Part shown: piece after piece, positions 18,249-25,984 of the stretch
How positions within the stretch are numbered: the first letter of the stretch is position 1
Layout: every line of letters starts with the position of its first letter
Origin: Prevotella sp.
GTDB lineage: Bacteria; Bacteroidota; Bacteroidia; Bacteroidales; Bacteroidaceae
Assembly: GCA_017618275.1 (NCBI GenBank)
Contig: JAFZUS010000096.1
Coordinates: 1 to 64,000 of the forward strand
DNA: 64,000 nt
Direction of reading: 5' to 3'
Made by a program: the position numbers and the translations under genes
The notes under the pieces: model-generated
Databases searched by the model: none
The model's input: the letters and a program-made list of their open reading frames with translations, nothing else
What the model was told of the DNA's origin: nothing

Positions 18249-18437
18249 CTATAGCAATTGAGTCATGTACACGGGGAGTAACAATGTTTCCATGTCCTTC
18301 TTCAAATCTTTTGTGTATATGAGGTAACGCCGTTCAACAACGTGGGAATACTTCTCGCAGAAAACATCCAACAACTTGTGCGCCTTGTAACCAGAGGGCT
18401 GCTCGGCAAAGATAGTTATATTATTCGATTTACGCAA
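18249..18437 (-). pseudogene. short reading frame, probable gene remnant
   Basis: An open frame of 62 codons starting at TTG 18437, with protein-like composition (AEQPSGYKAHKLLDVFCEKY, then RYLIYTKDLKKD and LLPVYMTQLL). I do not recognise the family. It looks like the C-terminus of a larger protein, because the sequence just upstream is AT-rich and non-coding. The frame contains TATCTTTG near its 5' end, so it might instead be a short leaderless gene. No signal peptide or transmembrane helix is seen. Confidence 0.35.
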
Positions 18438-18537
18438 ATGTTTTTAGTAAAAACCTCCGAAAATACCGAAATCTATTCTAAAAATACATCCGATAATACC
18501 AGATTCTCATAAACAGGCTGTAATCCAATAGAAAAAC

Positions 18538-18610
18538 AACCCGCTCATCCCACCTATCCCACACGTAAGATTTTTTACTTCCAGTGTGGGATAGGCGGGA
18601 TGAGTGGGTT
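18538..18610. repeat. large imperfect palindrome, 27-bp arms
   Basis: The arms at 18538-18564 and 18584-18610 pair over 27 positions with one mismatch and one G-T. The loop itself holds GTAA...TTAC, which can extend the structure. The arms are G/C-rich (CCCGCTCATCCCACC and its complement) within AT-rich DNA. It is preceded by CCAATAGAAAAAC, as is the element at 17079. It could be a bidirectional terminator or a mobile palindromic (REP-like) unit. Confidence 0.8.
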
Positions 18611-18667
18611 AAAAAGTGGATATGACAAGTATACGCATACCCGTGCAAAAAAGCATGGTCATCACCA

Positions 18668-18730
18668 CGGCACTACTATTTTTTGTTACGGCACTACTAT
18701 TTTTTGCTACGACACTACTATCGCAAATTA
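18668..18730. repeat. three 21-bp tandem units at the 3' end of the AraC gene
   Basis: CGGCACTACTATTTTTTGTTA, a near-identical unit ending GCTA, and CGACACTACTATCGCAAATTA run head to tail at 18668, 18689 and 18710. The third unit contains the TAG stop of the AraC-family gene and its last codons. The repeat therefore grew from, or into, the coding end. Confidence 0.8.
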
Positions 18731-19590
18731 CGACAGGTCTGTGTTTTGTCGCGGTATTGTTTTGCTGTCATGCCCGTGACGCGCTTGAAATATCGGTAGA
18801 AGGATGTAGGCTCGGAGAATCCAAGCATGTAGGCTGTCTCCTGAAGTGTCTGTGTGGCGTGTGATTCGACGAGGCGCTTGGCCTGTGCTGTCACATATTG
18901 CTCTATCCATTCAACTGGCGAGAGACCGTTGGTGGCTGAGCGGATGACTTTGCTGAGATGCTTGGGGGTGAGGTTCAGCATATCGGCATAGTATTTGACC
19001 TCCCGCGACTCCCGATAGTGTTTTACTACCAAGTCACAGAAGCGGTTGAAGATGTATGTATGTCGGTTCTCTGCCCATTTCCGGTCCTGATCACGACGGT
19101 AGTAGTTAAGAAACTCATAGCCCACAGCGAGTTGTGCCAACAGGGTCTGATAACGGTGGGGCAGTTCCTTGTCGGTGTAGTTGGCAATGGTGTCAAGTTG
19201 ATTGATGATGGCGAGTAGATGTGCAGCCTGCTCGTCGGTCAACGAACAGACGGGGGCGTAGTTGAATTTCTCGTAGTCGTGGCTGAAGGTATGGAAACGG
19301 AGGTCATCAAGCATTTTCGGCGAGATGAACAAAAGGGCGTATGAGAAGTCGTCGGTACAATCCATTGGGTGCATAATATGGCCTGGAAGGATGATGCACA
19401 GGTCGTTTTTGTGATGGGTGATGATGCGCATGTCGTACATAGCCCGCCCGCTACCGCTCAGAATGAGGGTCAGGACGGTGTGGGGAAATACGAAATCTTC
19501 ATTGTAGCCGAAGAAGCGTGGCATCTCCCGCACAATAAAGATGTCGTTTTGCTCGATGGACTGTAGCAGCGGTTCTTTGGAGGTTGGCAT
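18718..19590 (-). CDS. AraC-family transcriptional regulator
   Basis: A 290-residue protein. The N-terminal sensor half resembles a cupin (LTLILSGSGRAMYDMRIITH...DLCIILPGHIM). The C-terminal double HTH (about 185-285) carries YYADMLNLTPKHLSKVIR and LQETAYMLGFSEPTSFYRYF, then FKRVTGMTAKQYR, the standard AraC/XylS fingerprint. It is transcribed divergently from the large secreted protein at 19781 across a 190-nt gap with promoters on both strands, so that gene is the first candidate target. The ligand is unknown. Confidence 0.9.
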   Translation of the reverse strand: MPTSKEPLLQSIEQNDIFIVREMPRFFGYNEDFVFPHTVLTLILSGSGRAMYDMRIITHHKNDLCIILPGHIMHPMDCTDDFSYALLFISPKMLDDLRFHTFSHDYEKFNYAPVCSLTDEQAAHLLAIINQLDTIANYTDKELPHRYQTLLAQLAVGYEFLNYYRRDQDRKWAENRHTYIFNRFCDLVVKHYRESREVKYYADMLNLTPKHLSKVIRSATNGLSPVEWIEQYVTAQAKRLVESHATQTLQETAYMLGFSEPTSFYRYFKRVTGMTAKQYRDKTQTCRNLR

Positions 19591-19636
19591 TGCTATGGAT
19601 TCTTATGTTGGTATGCAAATAAGCACAATTTGTTTG

Positions 19637-19666
19637 CAAAAATACTGTTTTTCCGTGATTATACAA
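19637..19666 (-). promoter_or_regulatory. promoter for the AraC gene
   Basis: Minus-strand TTG (19666-19664), 19 bp, then TATTTTTG (19644-19637). The leader to the ATG at 19590 is about 40 nt. Confidence 0.65.
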
Positions 19667-19731
19667 GGGATAAGCGACTAATTGCCATAAAATAAACCTA
19701 AATTGTTAGCGGACGGATGTGCATAACACAG

Positions 19732-19739
19732 TACTTTTG
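19732..19739 (+). promoter_or_regulatory. candidate -7 element for the secreted protein gene
   Basis: TACTTTTG lies 41 nt before ATG 19781. No TTTG stands at the normal 19-21 bp distance; the nearest TTG is 26 bp upstream. The promoter may therefore need an activator, such as the divergent AraC protein. Confidence 0.5.
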
Positions 19740-19780
19740 TACCCAAGAAAGAAATAGATATCTATACTAAACTTAAATTT

Positions 19781-22700
19781 ATGAGAAAAAAATTACTCTT
19801 TTCCATGCTGCTCCTGTTTGTGGGGGTAAGCATGCAGGCTCAGTCCGTTGCCACCGAGCAGATGGACGAGCGGTTCAACGACGGGACCAAGTTGCCCTAC
19901 GGCTGGTTTACCGAGGGCTGGACAGTGAAGGACGGCGCCATTCAGACAGAATCGTCTTCTTCCGGTTTTGATTTAGAGCAGTTAATGGGGAATACCAAGA
20001 AAGAAGACCCCGAAGACCCTGAAGACCCCGAAAGCACAGGAAATGATCCAGAAGAAGACCCTAATGATAATCCAGAAGAAGAAAAAGGCAACTTCAATAT
20101 GGATGATCTGCTGAATTCATTCATGGGTGGCGACAGCAAACCCAACTACCTGCTCACACCACCCTTAGTTGTCAACGATGGCGAAAAACTGGTATTCTCC
20201 GCGAAGAAAGGCAAGAAGGACGACTCCGATTCAGGCATGAGTATCAGTTTCGGCTCTACCGACTCCACATTCGTCGTGGAGCGGACGGTCTATAGCCGTA
20301 ACGAGTGGGTGCGCGTAGCCGACTTCACCACCGAACTCGACACCCTCTACAAGACATTCACCATCGCTGATACTCCCACCGGTGAGTACCGTTTCCGCTT
20401 CAGGGCCGGCGACACGGCTGTGCTGATTGACAGCGTGGCCGGGTTCCACATCGACAAAGAGGCCCCCGACATCTATATTATAGAGAACGATGTAAGGGCA
20501 TACCACTTAGACTACAGCCTCTGTACGAAGGACAGCATCCGGACACTCAAGGTCATCAATACGGCTACAGGTACACTGAAGGTGGACATCACTTCTGACG
20601 ATGCAGCCCTGTTCTCTGTGAGTCCAGCCCAGTTGGAGGTGGTTGCCGCCGACACGCTTGCTGTCAATATCACCTTCAATTTCAAAGCCGGAAAGCCCGG
20701 CAAGAACGAGACAAGAATCACGTTCACTCCTGCCGATGAGCGCGTCTATGGCAAGACCCTGAATGTTACGGCCGTTGTCACCCAGCCTGGTGTGTGGGTG
20801 GAGGACTTCAATAGAAACGTTCAGCCAAAAGGCTTTTTCACTGAAGGGTGGGAGTTCCGCGATAATGTGGCAACTACCAGTGAAGACGACGGCATGGGGG
20901 CCATGTTCGGTGGTGGTTCGTCGTCGTTCCTGATGACTCCGCCCCTCAAGGTTGAAAGCACTGACGAGGTACTGCTCTTCTCTGCAAGGAAAGGCAGCAG
21001 CGACGATGATACGGATAGCATGGGTGCCTTTATGGGCAGCAGTTCGTCGGTTGTCGTCGAGAAATCTGTCTATGGCAGCAACAAGTGGGAGAAGGTGAAG
21101 GAATACACCGAGCCTCTCGACTCTGTTTACAGAGTACTCTGGGTGGGTTCCATCGACCCTGGCGAATACCGCTTCCGCATCATTGCCTCCGACAGCATCG
21201 TCGTTGACAGCATCGCAGGATTCCACCTCGACGAGAACGCCCCCGACATTTACGTGCTTCACAACAACACCGCTGCCAGTGCCATCAACTACGGCATGCC
21301 ACAGGCCAACAACACCCAGACATTGGCCGTGGTCAACACGGGTACCGGAAGCCTGCAGGGTGCCGTTGCCTCTACCGACGAGACCACCTTCGGCCTCAGT
21401 GCCAAAGAGTTTACCGTCAATGCCAGCGATACCGCCTACATCGATGTCGCCTACCTCTTCGACCCAGAGTCGTTAGGCATACATCAGGGAGCCGTCACCT
21501 TCACACCGACGAGTTCTGTCCTCTCACCACTCACCTACCCACTCACGGCCTACAGCACCTATGCTGACGCCTGGACGGAGGACTTTGAGCCAGAATTCCT
21601 GCGTGAAGACAAGACGAAGCCGATAGACCTGCCCGAAGACTGGGAAACCACAGGCTGGGAGGTGAAACTGCCCAATAGCGGCGGTGGTCTGATGGACATG
21701 CTTGGCGGCATGATGGGCGGTGGTGGCGACGCTGCACCCAAGACATATATGGCCACTACGGGTTCTGACGCCTACGAACTCATCACCCCACGCCTGCAAG
21801 GCAAGAAGGGCGACGTGCTGCGCTTCGAGGCTGAACTTGGCGGTGGCATGATGGCCATGATGGGTGCGCTCATGGGTGGTGGCTCCAGCGGCCAACTCAA
21901 CGTATATTATCGTCTCGACGGCAACGACGACTGGACCTATTACGACACGTTCGTACAAAGTGGCTACACCTATTTCGTGGCTCCCTACTCTGGTGTCTAT
22001 CAGTTGCGCTTCACCTCTCCGAGTGCCTCACTTGACAACTTCTGCGGCTTCCACAAGCCTATCCAAAAGGTTACACTTTCCGATAATAACGATGATGTCA
22101 ACTCAGCCGTGTTGGAGAATTACAATGGCCAGACCGTCAACGTCAGTTACGACCGGACGCTCGCTGCCACTCAGAAGAAAGATGGCACATGGATTCCGCG
22201 TGTCTACATCGTCAGCCTGCCTTACGACTACGACTTCACCGAATATTGTGAGGCCGACCAGGCAAAGATCTTCCGTCTGGCATTCAAGGAGGAATACTAC
22301 AAGCAGTTCGTCTTCCTTCCGGATGACGGTGCCAACCCCACTCTCATGCAAGCCGGCAGGGCCTATCTCGTGATGGTTCTCAAGGGCCAGTTGAATCTGA
22401 GCGCCACTGGTGTCACACTCAGCAATGCCATTGTTGACGACGAACAAAATGTGGTCAACAGTTTCGAGGACTGGTACTTTTATGACAAGTTCACGCCCGT
22501 AGGAAAGTGGCAGGCCAACTTCACCAGCATCTCCGACAAGCAGGCTGATGCGATGAATATATATGGTATGCGCGACGATGGTACCTGGGCACGCTTCCAG
22601 TCAGGTGATGACGCAGGGCAAAACCATCTGTCAGCCTTCCGAGGCTATTTCGAGTCGGATGCTCCTGCAGCAGCACGCACACGTGCCGCTACCGAACCTG

Positions 22701-22951
22701 GTGCATACAAGACGATGTTCCATTTCTTCGACCAGCAGAGTACCAGCACCGGCGAGGATGTCAACTACGATCATCTGGGCTTTGAAGCCACCATCCCTTA
22801 CATCGAGAGTGCTCCCACCGGCATCGAGCCCACCATCCGTGCCATTGATACCGACGGCACCAGTCGCTACTTCGACCTGCAGGGTCGTCTGCTCAACGAC
22901 AAGCCTGTCAAGGGAGTTTATATCGACAATGGCAAGAAGGTGCTGAAATAG
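19781..22951 (+). CDS. large secreted multidomain protein with T9SS-type C-terminal tail
   Basis: A 1056-residue protein. The signal peptide is residues 1-20. Three related modules (about 30-235, 336-560 and 590-755) follow the pattern EDF...GW...LLTPPL...FSARKG...VYGSNKW...EYRFRI...VDSIAGFH. This resembles choice-of-anchor/jelly-roll surface domains, separated by Ig-like stretches. A C-terminal module (about 765-1000) is shared with the protein at 25985-29764. The tail YFDLQGRLLNDKPVKGVYID then NGKKVLK is the short type IX secretion signal seen in Prevotella. Low-complexity inserts occur: an acidic EDPEDPEDPE tract and Gly/Met-rich loops. The ligand is unknown. It should be exported to the surface or medium. 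It is divergent from the AraC regulator. Confidence 0.8.
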   Translation: MRKKLLFSMLLLFVGVSMQAQSVATEQMDERFNDGTKLPYGWFTEGWTVKDGAIQTESSSSGFDLEQLMGNTKKEDPEDPEDPESTGNDPEEDPNDNPEEEKGNFNMDDLLNSFMGGDSKPNYLLTPPLVVNDGEKLVFSAKKGKKDDSDSGMSISFGSTDSTFVVERTVYSRNEWVRVADFTTELDTLYKTFTIADTPTGEYRFRFRAGDTAVLIDSVAGFHIDKEAPDIYIIENDVRAYHLDYSLCTKDSIRTLKVINTATGTLKVDITSDDAALFSVSPAQLEVVAADTLAVNITFNFKAGKPGKNETRITFTPADERVYGKTLNVTAVVTQPGVWVEDFNRNVQPKGFFTEGWEFRDNVATTSEDDGMGAMFGGGSSSFLMTPPLKVESTDEVLLFSARKGSSDDDTDSMGAFMGSSSSVVVEKSVYGSNKWEKVKEYTEPLDSVYRVLWVGSIDPGEYRFRIIASDSIVVDSIAGFHLDENAPDIYVLHNNTAASAINYGMPQANNTQTLAVVNTGTGSLQGAVASTDETTFGLSAKEFTVNASDTAYIDVAYLFDPESLGIHQGAVTFTPTSSVLSPLTYPLTAYSTYADAWTEDFEPEFLREDKTKPIDLPEDWETTGWEVKLPNSGGGLMDMLGGMMGGGGDAAPKTYMATTGSDAYELITPRLQGKKGDVLRFEAELGGGMMAMMGALMGGGSSGQLNVYYRLDGNDDWTYYDTFVQSGYTYFVAPYSGVYQLRFTSPSASLDNFCGFHKPIQKVTLSDNNDDVNSAVLENYNGQTVNVSYDRTLAATQKKDGTWIPRVYIVSLPYDYDFTEYCEADQAKIFRLAFKEEYYKQFVFLPDDGANPTLMQAGRAYLVMVLKGQLNLSATGVTLSNAIVDDEQNVVNSFEDWYFYDKFTPVGKWQANFTSISDKQADAMNIYGMRDDGTWARFQSGDDAGQNHLSAFRGYFESDAPAAARTRAATEPGAYKTMFHFFDQQSTSTGEDVNYDHLGFEATIPYIESAPTGIEPTIRAIDTDGTSRYFDLQGRLLNDKPVKGVYIDNGKKVLK

Positions 22952-22964
22952 CAAATTAAGCCAA

Positions 22965-22994
22965 AAGGCCGGAAGTCTTGGCACTTCCGGCCTT
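22965..22994. terminator. bidirectional terminator hairpin
   Basis: A perfect 12-bp stem (AAGGCCGGAAGT at 22965-22976 with ACTTCCGGCCTT at 22983-22994) and a 6-nt loop, in the 58-nt gap between two convergent genes. Confidence 0.8.
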
Positions 22995-23009
22995 ACCTTA
23001 TCCAAGATT

Positions 23010-23981
23010 CTATAGACGCAGACCGAAGAACGTACGGATGCGCCATTTGATGTTGTGTATAGCGAGGCTCTCTTCGTGGCCGATATTGGTAAAATTGAAT
23101 ACCATCGACATACCGAGGAACTTGTTGCCCCACTGGCGGACGACGGCACCGCGGCCAGTAATGATGACCTCAGGGAAGTGGTAGTGAAGGGGTACGTTCG
23201 AGTCGCCGAAAGTCATCGACGTGTTGCTATAGACGATGAACGTGGGCAGGGCGGATATATGCAGCAGCCAACCCTTGCCTGGCACGTAGTTGTAGCCATA
23301 GCCCGCACCGAGACCTATGTTCGTCATCTTCAGTTGCATCTCCTGTTCCCAGTCGAGGGTGGCATGCTGGCCTTGGCCCGACGCCGCCAGGAGGAAACTG
23401 CCGGCAGAGTGCCTCTGGATGTAACTCTGCGAGAAAGCGGCGGGATAGGAGAAACGGCGGCTGTTGAATACGTAGAAGGCATTCAGGTTCAGTGTCTTCA
23501 CCGACAGCAAACCGTCAGGCAGTGTAACGCGCTCCATGCCATCGTGGTCGTGCCAGCCCTTGAAGTTCTTGGCATCCTGATAGATGATGTCGAAACCGAA
23601 GCGACGGCCGTAACTACTGAAGTTGAGTTCGTAGTCACGGTATTTGCCCATCAGTTTGGCAGGATTGAGTGCCGCACTGAGCGATAGGCCGAGGTAACTG
23701 ACCCCCACACTGAGCGTCGCCTTCCTATTGGCTTCCATCTCAGACTTGAAATGTTGCCCCTGATCTATTCCCTCGGTTTCAATCTTCGCGCCCGACACAT
23801 TCATCCTTGCCGTGACAGTCCACTTCGTCGCAGGCCGCGTGATGTAGGCCGTATCGATGTCGCCCTTACGGTAGTTCACAGTCAGGATGCTGTCAGCGCG
23901 ATGAAGAATAGACTGAGCATAAGTATCACATGAGAAGGTAAGTAGGGAAGTTGCGATTATCCAATAATATATGTATTTCAT
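23010..23981 (-). CDS. DUF4421 family exported protein
   Basis: A 323-residue protein with a signal peptide (about 1-23, ending DTYAQ). The body is rich in alternating beta-strand patterns (LSVGVSYLGLSLSAALNP, YELNFSSYGRRFGFDIIYQ, IGLGAGYGYNYVPGKGWLLH) and ends IKWRIRTFFGLRL. I recognise DUF4421, predicted outer-membrane beta-barrel-like proteins of Bacteroidetes with no known function. ATG 23981 was chosen over an in-frame start 24 nt upstream because it begins the signal peptide. It follows the antiporter stop by 7 nt, so the two are probably cotranscribed. Confidence 0.75.
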   Translation of the reverse strand: MKYIYYWIIATSLLTFSCDTYAQSILHRADSILTVNYRKGDIDTAYITRPATKWTVTARMNVSGAKIETEGIDQGQHFKSEMEANRKATLSVGVSYLGLSLSAALNPAKLMGKYRDYELNFSSYGRRFGFDIIYQDAKNFKGWHDHDGMERVTLPDGLLSVKTLNLNAFYVFNSRRFSYPAAFSQSYIQRHSAGSFLLAASGQGQHATLDWEQEMQLKMTNIGLGAGYGYNYVPGKGWLLHISALPTFIVYSNTSMTFGDSNVPLHYHFPEVIITGRGAVVRQWGNKFLGMSMVFNFTNIGHEESLAIHNIKWRIRTFFGLRL

Positions 23982-23988
23982 ACTTTCG

Positions 23989-25716
23989 TTATTGGTTTTC
24001 CTCACTTTTATTCAAATTTTCGGTAAAAATCTTGGTCATAGAGTCGCTACGTTTCTCCAAAGAGGGCGACATAAAGATAAAGCACGCCACAGCGATCACG
24101 GCGAAAATGCCGTACATGCCAATCATGGGCAATGTATTGCCGATAATATAGGCAATGATGGCGGCTGCGATGACCAGACGCAGGATGCCAAATGCCGTAA
24201 TCTTTACACGCTGGTTACGATTCCCTTCGTACCAGAGTCTGTTGACATTGTCACTTTTGCTACCTTGACGCATCAGAGACCAAAGGAAGGGTCCGCAGGC
24301 AGACAATGTGAGGAAGGCGGTGACGATACCAGACCAGGGGTCGGACAGCATACCGTAAATCACTGGTGCACCGTAATAGTACATAATGGCAATCACGGCC
24401 AGACAGAGCACACTATTGATCAGCACAATGAAGACATAACGCTTGAATTCAGCACGCCAGAGTTGGCGCATCTCATTGGTCTCTTGCACTTCCGATTCAT
24501 CGGAGGTGTTGCGCTCCAACTTGGATATCCACTTGGCCGGTAGCACACGCGCAACCACTGCGTAGGCAGGTTCTGCCAGACGAATCATATAAGGCGTGGT
24601 AAACGTTGTGAAGACGGATACCGCCACGACGATGGGATACAGGAAATCACTGGTGACGTGCAGTGATGTACCAAGCGTAGCGAGGATAAACGCAAACTCG
24701 CCAATCTGCGTCAGCGAGAACGAGCACTGCATGGCGATCTTCAGCGGCTGTCCTGCCAGAAGGAAGCCGCCCGTGCTCAGAATAGTCTGACCCAGCATGA
24801 TGGCAACGACGATGCAGAGGATGGGCACGATGTACTCCACAATAAGGGTCACATCGACCATCATGCCGACAGACACGAAGAAGATGGCACCGAAGAGATC
24901 CTTCACAGGACTGACCAAGTGCTCTATCTGTTCTCTTTCAACGGTCTCGGCCAGGATGCTGCCCATGACAAAGGCACCGAAGGCGGCCGAGAAGCCTACG
25001 GCCGAGGCAAATACCACCATGCCGAAGCACAGGGCAAGAGCCGTGATGAGCATGGTCTCGTTGCTCATCAGCGACTTCACCTTACGCAGGAACAGCGGTA
25101 TAAGATAGATGCCCACCACAAACCAGAGGACAAGGAAGAACGTCAACTTCAGGATGGACATCAGCATCTGCGAACCTTCGAACTCCTTGCTGACAGCCAG
25201 CGTAGAGAGCATCACCATGAGCACAATGGCCAGGATATCCTCGATGATGAGCACACTGAGCACGAGACCGGCAAAGCGCTTCTGCCGCAGACCCATGTCG
25301 TCGAAGGCCTTGAAGATAATGGTGGTGGATGACATGGCCAGCATACCGCCCAAGTAGATGCAGTCCATGTCGCTCCATCCAAAGAACTGACCTGTAAGCG
25401 AGCCGACGTACATCATGCCCGCGATGACGGCACAGGCGGCGATAATTGGTGCCGCTCCCATGCGCAGGATCTTGCGGAACGAGAACTCCAGACCCAACGA
25501 GAAGAGCAGGAAGATGACGCCGATCTCACTCCAGAGGTGAATACCGTGCAGGTCGGTGACACTGGGCATGTACGACATGTTGGGCGAGGCAAGAAAGCCT
25601 GCCACAATATATCCCAGAACGACAGGCTGCTTCAGGCGTTTGAAAAGTAGCGTCATGGCACCTGCGCAAATCAGGATAAGCGCCAGATCGGCTATCAGGG
25701 GTTCAAGTTCTGACAT
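23989..25716 (-). CDS. cation:proton antiporter, CPA2/KefB type
   Basis: A 575-residue membrane protein. The N-terminal 380 residues carry CPA2 Na+/H+ exchanger motifs: QPVVLGYIVAGFLASPN, FLLFSLGLEFSFRKI, SSTTIIFKAFDD, ILIEDILAIV-like residues and SAAFGAFVMGSILAET. No TrkA-N nucleotide-binding domain follows. Instead there is a linker (SKLERNTSDESEVQE) and about four further helices (about 420-560) of unknown role, a layout I associate with Bacteroidetes homologues. The ion is Na+ or K+ and cannot be decided. It precedes the DUF4421 gene. Confidence 0.85.
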   Translation of the reverse strand: MSELEPLIADLALILICAGAMTLLFKRLKQPVVLGYIVAGFLASPNMSYMPSVTDLHGIHLWSEIGVIFLLFSLGLEFSFRKILRMGAAPIIAACAVIAGMMYVGSLTGQFFGWSDMDCIYLGGMLAMSSTTIIFKAFDDMGLRQKRFAGLVLSVLIIEDILAIVLMVMLSTLAVSKEFEGSQMLMSILKLTFFLVLWFVVGIYLIPLFLRKVKSLMSNETMLITALALCFGMVVFASAVGFSAAFGAFVMGSILAETVEREQIEHLVSPVKDLFGAIFFVSVGMMVDVTLIVEYIVPILCIVVAIMLGQTILSTGGFLLAGQPLKIAMQCSFSLTQIGEFAFILATLGTSLHVTSDFLYPIVVAVSVFTTFTTPYMIRLAEPAYAVVARVLPAKWISKLERNTSDESEVQETNEMRQLWRAEFKRYVFIVLINSVLCLAVIAIMYYYGAPVIYGMLSDPWSGIVTAFLTLSACGPFLWSLMRQGSKSDNVNRLWYEGNRNQRVKITAFGILRLVIAAAIIAYIIGNTLPMIGMYGIFAVIAVACFIFMSPSLEKRSDSMTKIFTENLNKSEENQ

Positions 25717-25757
25717 ACTTTTCTATTTTCGGTTTACAGAGTTATGATGGGATAACT

Positions 25758-25796
25758 CCCCGACAGCCCGCTTTTTGTCAGGAAGGGCTGTCGGGG
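25758..25796 (-). terminator. terminator hairpin downstream of the 42-aa peptide gene
   Basis: A perfect 12-bp stem, CCCCGACAGCCC (25758-25769) with GGGCTGTCGGGG (25785-25796), and a 15-nt loop. It lies between the small peptide gene and the antiporter gene, so the pump/secreted-protein transcript probably ends here. Confidence 0.75.
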
Positions 25797-25846
25797 TAGA
25801 TTGACATGAGAGGAATGAGGATTAATCCTCGTCGTTCCAGCCTCGA

Positions 25847-25975
25847 CTATGGATTAGTTTCACCGCCGTCTTGGCCACCTATGTCCTTGGTAGGATCACT
25901 GACCAGCAGTAGGGGCTGATGTTTCAACATAAATACTTTCATGTCTGGTTTCTGATAATTCTTCTTTTTTTCCAT
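25847..25975 (-). CDS. 42-residue peptide gene of a Prevotella small-protein type
   Basis: ATG 25975 to TAG 25847, starting 9 nt after the stop of the 1259-residue secreted protein. It begins MEKKKNYQKPDMKVFMLKH, then QPLLLVSDPTKDIGGQDGG, ending ETNP. I recognise the layout (basic start, YxxPxMxVFxLxxxxxLLxxSDP, Gly/acidic tail) from many small unnamed proteins in Prevotella genomes, but no function is known to me. There is no long hydrophobic helix and no classic signal peptide. The GG pair at about residues 33-34 could be a coincidental double-Gly motif. Its position right after a large gene and before a terminator argues that it is real. Confidence 0.7.
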   Translation of the reverse strand: MEKKKNYQKPDMKVFMLKHQPLLLVSDPTKDIGGQDGGETNP

Positions 25976-25984
25976 TGTACTATT

